From NCBI GenBank assembly GCA_039822005.1, contig JBCBMZ010000001.1, positions 868,001 through 932,000 on the forward strand: a stretch of DNA of 64,000 bases, written 5' to 3'. The position numbers and the translations under genes are program-made. The notes beneath the pieces are model-generated. The model was not told the origin of the DNA. It made no database searches and saw only the letters and a list, made by a program, of their open reading frames with translations. The stretch's first letter is position 1. Every line of letters begins with the position of its first letter. This DNA is from JBCBDX01 sp039822005. GTDB lineage: Bacteria; Pseudomonadota; Alphaproteobacteria; Rhizobiales; Rhizobiaceae. Positions 59,953 through 64,000 of the stretch are shown one piece after another.

Positions 59953-61523
59953 GGTTGTTTGCCTTGTTGACAGGTGAGTTTCGCGGACTTGAAAGCAAAG
60001 CGGCAACGTGCGTTCACCGGCAGAGCTGTCCAGTCGATCGCCGCCGTGCCGTCAGTTGCTGTGATCTTTACTTGTGCATTGGCTGCCGAGCCCAATCCAA
60101 AATGCTGGGGTAACAACTGGCCGCCGGCATGGCCGCCGCCAATGGTGATCTCGCGGGTCTGCAGGCCGCTCGTCGTGCGCACTTCGACGAAAGCGCCGAT
60201 CGCATCCACATTGCCGCCCATGCCCTGCAAGTCAATCATAACCCAATTGCCGGCACCGGCAGCGACATTTTCGTAGAGTTCCAGCGGCGCGCGACGGTTG
60301 ACAACAATCAGGTCCAGCAAGCCGTCTTTGTTAAGGTCGGCGAGCGCCGCACCGCGTGAGCGATCCGTGGTGGCGACACCGGCCTGCATGGCTGTTTCCA
60401 AAAAGCTGCCGTCAGCGGTTTGCATGAGCAAATTGTTCGGGTCTTTGATCGCGTTGGACGGCATCTGATCGACATTGCCCTTGGCTATGAAGAGATCGGC
60501 GAGACCGTCATTGTTGACGTCACCAAACTGGGCGTGCCACCCGGTTGACGGGCGTCCATCATCACCGAAGAACGGCTTTTGCGCGTATGTGCCCATGGCA
60601 TACGGTGCGTTCTTGAACCCGTTATCGGTGGCGATTTGCATGAGCTGATCACCCATGGAGGTCGACATCACTTCTGCGCGACCGTCACCGGTAATGTCCT
60701 GCGCCGCGATGCCCATGCCCCAAAGCGAAATGGTAGGCCATCCCTCGTCAGGGCCGAGAAATTCTAACGTGTCGAGACGGATTTTCTGTTCAGACCCGCC
60801 ACGCACATAATAATGCCGGTCATTGGAAATACGCAAATCCCGGCGGCCAAGACGTAGCTCGTCTGAAATCAAGGCGGAAAGGGCGCAAAAGCCGGGTTCT
60901 ATTGTTTGCGGTGCTGCAAAAGACGCGCCTTCGGGGCGATGGAGCAAGTTGCTGTCGCACGCTTCAAACGGCCCGTCAGGATCTGCGCGATCCACATAAT
61001 TGCCCACAAACAGCGTTGGCCAGGTTTGTCCTTCTTCCCAAGTGGCGGAGAAGCTGGTCGACCAAGCGCTGCCACCGTCGAACCGCCAAAGTTCATTGGC
61101 GCGTTCGAACCTGCAGTCACCGAGGCCACGTAGCGCGATGTTTTCGCCGACCCTCAAGACGATGAGATCATCATGTGCATCACCGTCTATGTTGATGGGG
61201 TAGGCGCCGGTAACGCTACGCATCTCGGGCAGGCGGTCGTCCCACTCAAACCGCAATAACCCTCCTGGCTCGGACATGTTCAAGAAGAGATTTGCCCTGT
61301 TTTCGCCACCGGCCGCAAAGAACTCCGGCAGATCATCGCCATTGCAGTCGAACACCGCAATGCCACCGCCGACAAAATGCTCCCAGCCACCTGCGTAGAC
61401 GTGCTCGATAGGCAGCCGTTGCGATCGGCTCTCAAACCGCGGCGATCCGCTCAGCGCGTTACTGGCTGGGGTGACCACGGTTGCCACCACCAAGGCAGCC
61501 GTCACGACGGCTTTGGTGCTCAT
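59949..61523 (-). CDS. Secreted FG-GAP repeat / ASPIC-UnbV (CRTAC1-like) protein
   Basis: This 524-residue secreted protein has a signal peptide (about 1-24). It carries at least five calcium-type loops of FG-GAP/VCBS blades: DCNGDDLPEFF, NIDGDAHDDLIV, DITGDGRAEVM, DVNNDGLADLF and DLNKDGLLDLIV. A C-terminal ASPIC/UnbV domain (about 450-500, GGGHAGGQLLPQHFGLG) follows. It probably folds as a beta-propeller and contains about a dozen tryptophans. It is coupled to the ROK repressor by ATGA and convergent with the di-heme gene. Its role is unknown. Confidence 0.85.
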   Translation of the reverse strand: MSTKAVVTAALVVATVVTPASNALSGSPRFESRSQRLPIEHVYAGGWEHFVGGGIAVFDCNGDDLPEFFAAGGENRANLFLNMSEPGGLLRFEWDDRLPEMRSVTGAYPINIDGDAHDDLIVLRVGENIALRGLGDCRFERANELWRFDGGSAWSTSFSATWEEGQTWPTLFVGNYVDRADPDGPFEACDSNLLHRPEGASFAAPQTIEPGFCALSALISDELRLGRRDLRISNDRHYYVRGGSEQKIRLDTLEFLGPDEGWPTISLWGMGIAAQDITGDGRAEVMSTSMGDQLMQIATDNGFKNAPYAMGTYAQKPFFGDDGRPSTGWHAQFGDVNNDGLADLFIAKGNVDQMPSNAIKDPNNLLMQTADGSFLETAMQAGVATTDRSRGAALADLNKDGLLDLIVVNRRAPLELYENVAAGAGNWVMIDLQGMGGNVDAIGAFVEVRTTSGLQTREITIGGGHAGGQLLPQHFGLGSAANAQVKITATDGTAAIDWTALPVNARCRFAFKSAKLTCQQGKQP

Positions 61524-62779
61524 GTTTCAAAAATCGTGTTGGTGACCGACGACAATGCCAATGCTGCCGCTCCTTGAGCCCATACCAGATCACCCCATTG
61601 ATGTGACTGGATTTTGGTGGATTTGCTGTGTGCGTTGGGTGTCATGGTTTGCATATCCGCAAGCACTTCATCGGCATAAAGATAGTCATAGCGGATACGG
61701 TCGCCCGACAGTATGATAAGGCTGGGGTCAAAAAGGTTGATCACATTGGCAAGCCCTACAGCCAGATAGCGCCCTGCACGGTGGAAGATCGCGCGCGCGG
61801 CTTCGTTGCCGGATTTGGCTTCGTTGAAGAGCGCTTCCATCATTTCGCTAATGTCACCGGTGTTGGGCATGTCGAGTGCCGTCGATGCTTCGCGCACCAA
61901 TGCATAATCGGCCACATAAGCTTCCAGACACCCGCGTTGGCCGCACCTGCAAAGCGCGCCGTCCAATTGCACTTTGGTGTGGCCCAGCTCCATGCCCATG
62001 CCGCGGGCGCCCCGGTAAAGCTGATTGTCGATGACCAATCCCATCCCGATACCGTGCTCAATCGTGACGACCGCGAAGTCGCGCATGGCCCGTCCGGCGC
62101 CAAACCAAAGTTCGGCCAGTGTCAAAAGGTTGGCGTCATTGTCAACTTCAACGGGTCGGTTCAAGCGCTTCTGCAGGATGTCGCGCATTTTTACATTACT
62201 TCCGGCCAGCAGCGGAGACCAGTCAACCCTGCCGGTCTGGTGGTCGACAAAACCGGGCATGCCGATGCCCACCAAATCGATCTGGTTTTCGTTTAGGCCT
62301 GCTTCGGACAGCGCTTGCTGGAGCAGCGTCTCCACAAAATCGCATATTGCTTCCGTCTGATGGCGGACGGTCACGCAAGGCAAAATAATCTCGGCACGAA
62401 TGTTGCCCGCCATGTCGAGAATTACCGCGGAGTGGTGCGGGGTGCTCAACTTGATGCCGACAACAAAGTGGCTTTCCGGGTTCACGCTCAAGGAGACTGG
62501 TGGTCTGCCGCGTCCGCTTTCTGTATCGCGGTCCGTCTCTACAATTTCACGGATTAGCCCTGCCGCGATAAGTTCAGCGGTGATGGTTGTCACCGATCCG
62601 GCGCTGATACCCACCTGTTTGGAGATGTCCACGCGCGCCACTTTTCCGTGAGCGCGGATGACCTCATAAATTTGCTGCTTTGTGGGTGTTGCGCGCAAAT
62701 GGCTCTTGGCGTTCAGCGGCCCGCACCCTTTTATTTGTTCTACCCCTGCATCCTGAAGGGGTTCAGTCGATTTAAGCAT
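61520..62779 (-). CDS. ROK-family transcriptional repressor (XylR-like)
   Basis: This 419-residue ROK protein has an N-terminal winged HTH (about 30-90, VARVDISKQVGISAGSVTTIT) and a C-terminal sugar-kinase-like fold. The zinc motif HTKVQLDGALCRCGQRGCLE is intact. The divergent xylF suggests it senses xylose or another pentose and represses the transporter operon. It overlaps the FG-GAP gene by 4 nt, so that gene shares its transcript. Confidence 0.9.
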   Translation of the reverse strand: MLKSTEPLQDAGVEQIKGCGPLNAKSHLRATPTKQQIYEVIRAHGKVARVDISKQVGISAGSVTTITAELIAAGLIREIVETDRDTESGRGRPPVSLSVNPESHFVVGIKLSTPHHSAVILDMAGNIRAEIILPCVTVRHQTEAICDFVETLLQQALSEAGLNENQIDLVGIGMPGFVDHQTGRVDWSPLLAGSNVKMRDILQKRLNRPVEVDNDANLLTLAELWFGAGRAMRDFAVVTIEHGIGMGLVIDNQLYRGARGMGMELGHTKVQLDGALCRCGQRGCLEAYVADYALVREASTALDMPNTGDISEMMEALFNEAKSGNEAARAIFHRAGRYLAVGLANVINLFDPSLIILSGDRIRYDYLYADEVLADMQTMTPNAHSKSTKIQSHQWGDLVWAQGAAALALSSVTNTIFET

Positions 62780-62822
62780 TTAATTTAGGCGCTGACAAAA
62801 TAAACCGCATTTTCGCTGCAAT

Positions 62823-62980
62823 GCATCAAATCATGATGCGCCGCACACGCCTTCCTCCCGAAAAAACCATAGATCGAAGTATTTTTGTCGTCAAATAAAT
62901 TTGACAACTGAATTTAATATGCGAGTATTGAGGGAGGCGGTCCCGCGCAAGGCGTCGGGCGTCACGCATAAGGGAGGATC
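62823..62980 (+). promoter_or_regulatory. Candidate xylF promoter and ROK-repressor operators
   Basis: Three elements precede xylF. An inverted repeat GCATCA-N5-TGATGC lies at 62823-62839. An AT-rich imperfect repeat ATAAATT-N9-AATTTAA lies around 62896-62918, overlapping a TTGACA at 62901-62906. A strong ribosome site AGGGAGGA lies at about 62971-62978. They would be the operators and promoter controlling xylF and the divergent ROK gene. No clear -10 was found. Confidence 0.35.
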
Positions 62981-62986
62981 TTTTAC

Positions 62987-64000
62987 ATGCGCAAAGCACT
63001 CGTGCTCGCCGCGGCCGTGTCCGTGGCACTTACTTCAACGGCTCTTGCCGGTAGCCACAGCGTCACCGTCGGTGTGAGCTGGTCAAACTTTCAGGAAGAG
63101 CGGTGGAAAACAGACGAAGCAGCCATCAAGGGTGCTTTGGAAGCTGCCGGTGCAACTTACGTTTCGGCCGATGCCCAGTCTTCATCTGCCAAACAGCTGG
63201 CCGACATTGAGAGCTTGATCGCGCAAGGCGTTGATGCACTCATCATCCTAGCACAAGATGCCCAGGCCATTGGTCCCGCCGTTCAGGCTGCCGCTGATGA
63301 AGGTATTCCGGTTGTCGGCTATGACCGTCTGATCGAAGATGCACGTGCCTTTTATCTGACATTTGACAATATTGAAGTTGGCCGTATGCAGGCTCGCGCC
63401 GTTCTGGCTGCACAGCCGGAAGGCAATTATGTCATGATCAAGGGGTCGCCCACCGATCCCAATGCCGACTTCCTGCGCGGTGGACAACAAGAAATCCTGC
63501 AAGATGCCATTGATTCGGGCGCTATCACCATCGTTGGTGAGGCCTACACCGATGGCTGGCTGCCGGCCAATGCTCAGCGTAACATGGAACAAATCCTGAC
63601 AGCCGAAGACAACAATGTCGATGCGGTTGTGGCTTCCAACGATGGTACTGCTGGCGGTGTTGTTGCTGCGCTTACCGCGCAAGGCATGGAAGGCATCCCG
63701 GTCTCCGGTCAGGATGGTGACCACGCTGCCTTGAACCGTGTCGCGCTTGGTACGCAAACCGTGTCAGTATGGAAAGACGCCCGTGAATTAGGCAAGGCAG
63801 CCGGTGAAATCGCCGTTGCTCTGGCCGGCATGGGCGACGGTGCGATGATGGCAGATATTGACGGCTCCACAAAGTGGACGTCGCCCGGTGGCACTGAAAT
63901 GACGGCCCGCTTCCTGGCGCCGGTTCCTGTGACCGCTGACAATCTGTCCGTGGTTGTCGATGCAGGCTGGATTTCCCAGGAAGCACTGTGCCAAGGCGTC
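62987..64000 (+). CDS. xylF: D-xylose ABC transporter substrate-binding protein (partial at window end)
   Basis: At least 338 residues are visible, starting at ATG 62987 with a signal peptide (MRKALVLAAAVSVALTSTA...). This is close to the full XylF length; no stop is reached. The periplasmic-binding-protein fold shows XylF-like phrases ASNDGTAGGVVAALT, SGQDGDHAALNRV and SVWKDARELGKAAGEIA. It should bind xylose or a related pentose for an ABC importer whose genes (xylH, xylG) probably follow outside. The divergent ROK gene supports this. Confidence 0.93.
   Translation, partial: MRKALVLAAAVSVALTSTALAGSHSVTVGVSWSNFQEERWKTDEAAIKGALEAAGATYVSADAQSSSAKQLADIESLIAQGVDALIILAQDAQAIGPAVQAAADEGIPVVGYDRLIEDARAFYLTFDNIEVGRMQARAVLAAQPEGNYVMIKGSPTDPNADFLRGGQQEILQDAIDSGAITIVGEAYTDGWLPANAQRNMEQILTAEDNNVDAVVASNDGTAGGVVAALTAQGMEGIPVSGQDGDHAALNRVALGTQTVSVWKDARELGKAAGEIAVALAGMGDGAMMADIDGSTKWTSPGGTEMTARFLAPVPVTADNLSVVVDAGWISQEALCQGV

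Noticed and set aside
1..64000. CRISPR arrays, insertion sequences, prophage or rRNA genes
   Set aside because: No regularly spaced repeats, transposase or integrase genes, phage structural genes or rRNA-like sequence were seen anywhere in the window.

Overview
The window is a chromosomal segment of an alphaproteobacterium, most likely a marine-type aerobic anoxygenic phototroph of the Rhizobiales/Hyphomicrobiales. Three things point there: the ccrM / HAD / mutY / DUF721 neighbourhood, the cysG-DUF2849-cysI-cysH-DUF934-fpr sulfur operon typical of that order, and a photosynthesis gene cluster (PGC) of the purple-bacterial type with spheroidenone-type carotenoid genes. No plasmid, phage or insertion-sequence genes are visible. 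One tRNA gene is present.

Layout. 1-17.1 kb is housekeeping DNA: a LysE exporter divergent from an Lrp regulator, a 1-Cys peroxiredoxin, a DsbD-alpha-like periplasmic protein, YqgE, a large membrane GGDEF/EAL protein, a GNAT enzyme, an M16 peptidase, threonine synthase, a lipoprotein, the CcrM methyltransferase, a HAD phosphatase, MutY, DUF721, and a run of small proteins (DCC, YcgN, NTF2-like, GNAT, YHS, SIMPL). At 17.15 kb a tRNA-Ile2(CAU) is followed by a strikingly AT-rich stretch and a single-repeat relative of NDP-hexose 2,3-dehydratases, which looks foreign. 18.4-25.1 kb holds a ferredoxin-reductase-like flavoprotein and the assimilatory sulfate reduction/siroheme operon.

25.35-48.2 kb is the PGC. 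hemA-crtA-idi run rightward and meet the leftward superoperon crtEF-bchCXYZ-pufQBALM at a bidirectional terminator. crtD-crtC run rightward from the crtE/crtD divergent promoter. bchIDO-crtIB and a small membrane-protein gene run leftward from the bchI/aerR divergent promoter. Together these genes supply ALA, isoprenoid precursor, carotenoids up to spheroidenone, Mg-chelatase with its accessory protein, chlorophyllide reductase (BchXYZ), BchC, the LH1 antenna and reaction-centre L/M. Genes for the H subunit (puhA), bchFNBHLM, bchEJG, ppsR, pufC and pufX are not here, so the PGC must be split or continue elsewhere. PpsR/CrtJ-type TGT-N12-ACA sites occur at the three expected promoters. At two of them they are tandem with an 8-bp gap.

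48.2-52.8 kb is a urate-to-ureidoglycolate pathway: AllA, allantoicase, an allantoinase-OHCU decarboxylase fusion, HIU hydrolase and the membrane urate hydroxylase PuuD. 52.8-58.5 kb is a leftward fabI / DUF3141 hydrolase / MaoC-phosphotransacylase / acetate kinase operon. 58.6-62.8 kb pairs a MauG/CCP-type di-heme protein with a secreted FG-GAP/ASPIC (CRTAC1-type) protein whose gene is translationally coupled to a ROK repressor. The window ends in xylF, the start of a probable xylose ABC transporter operon.

The most interesting unexplained items are the matching C-terminal tails on both LH1 polypeptides, the di-heme/CRTAC1 gene pair, the small membrane protein wedged between crtB and crtC, and the half-length EvaA-like gene beside tRNA-Ile2.
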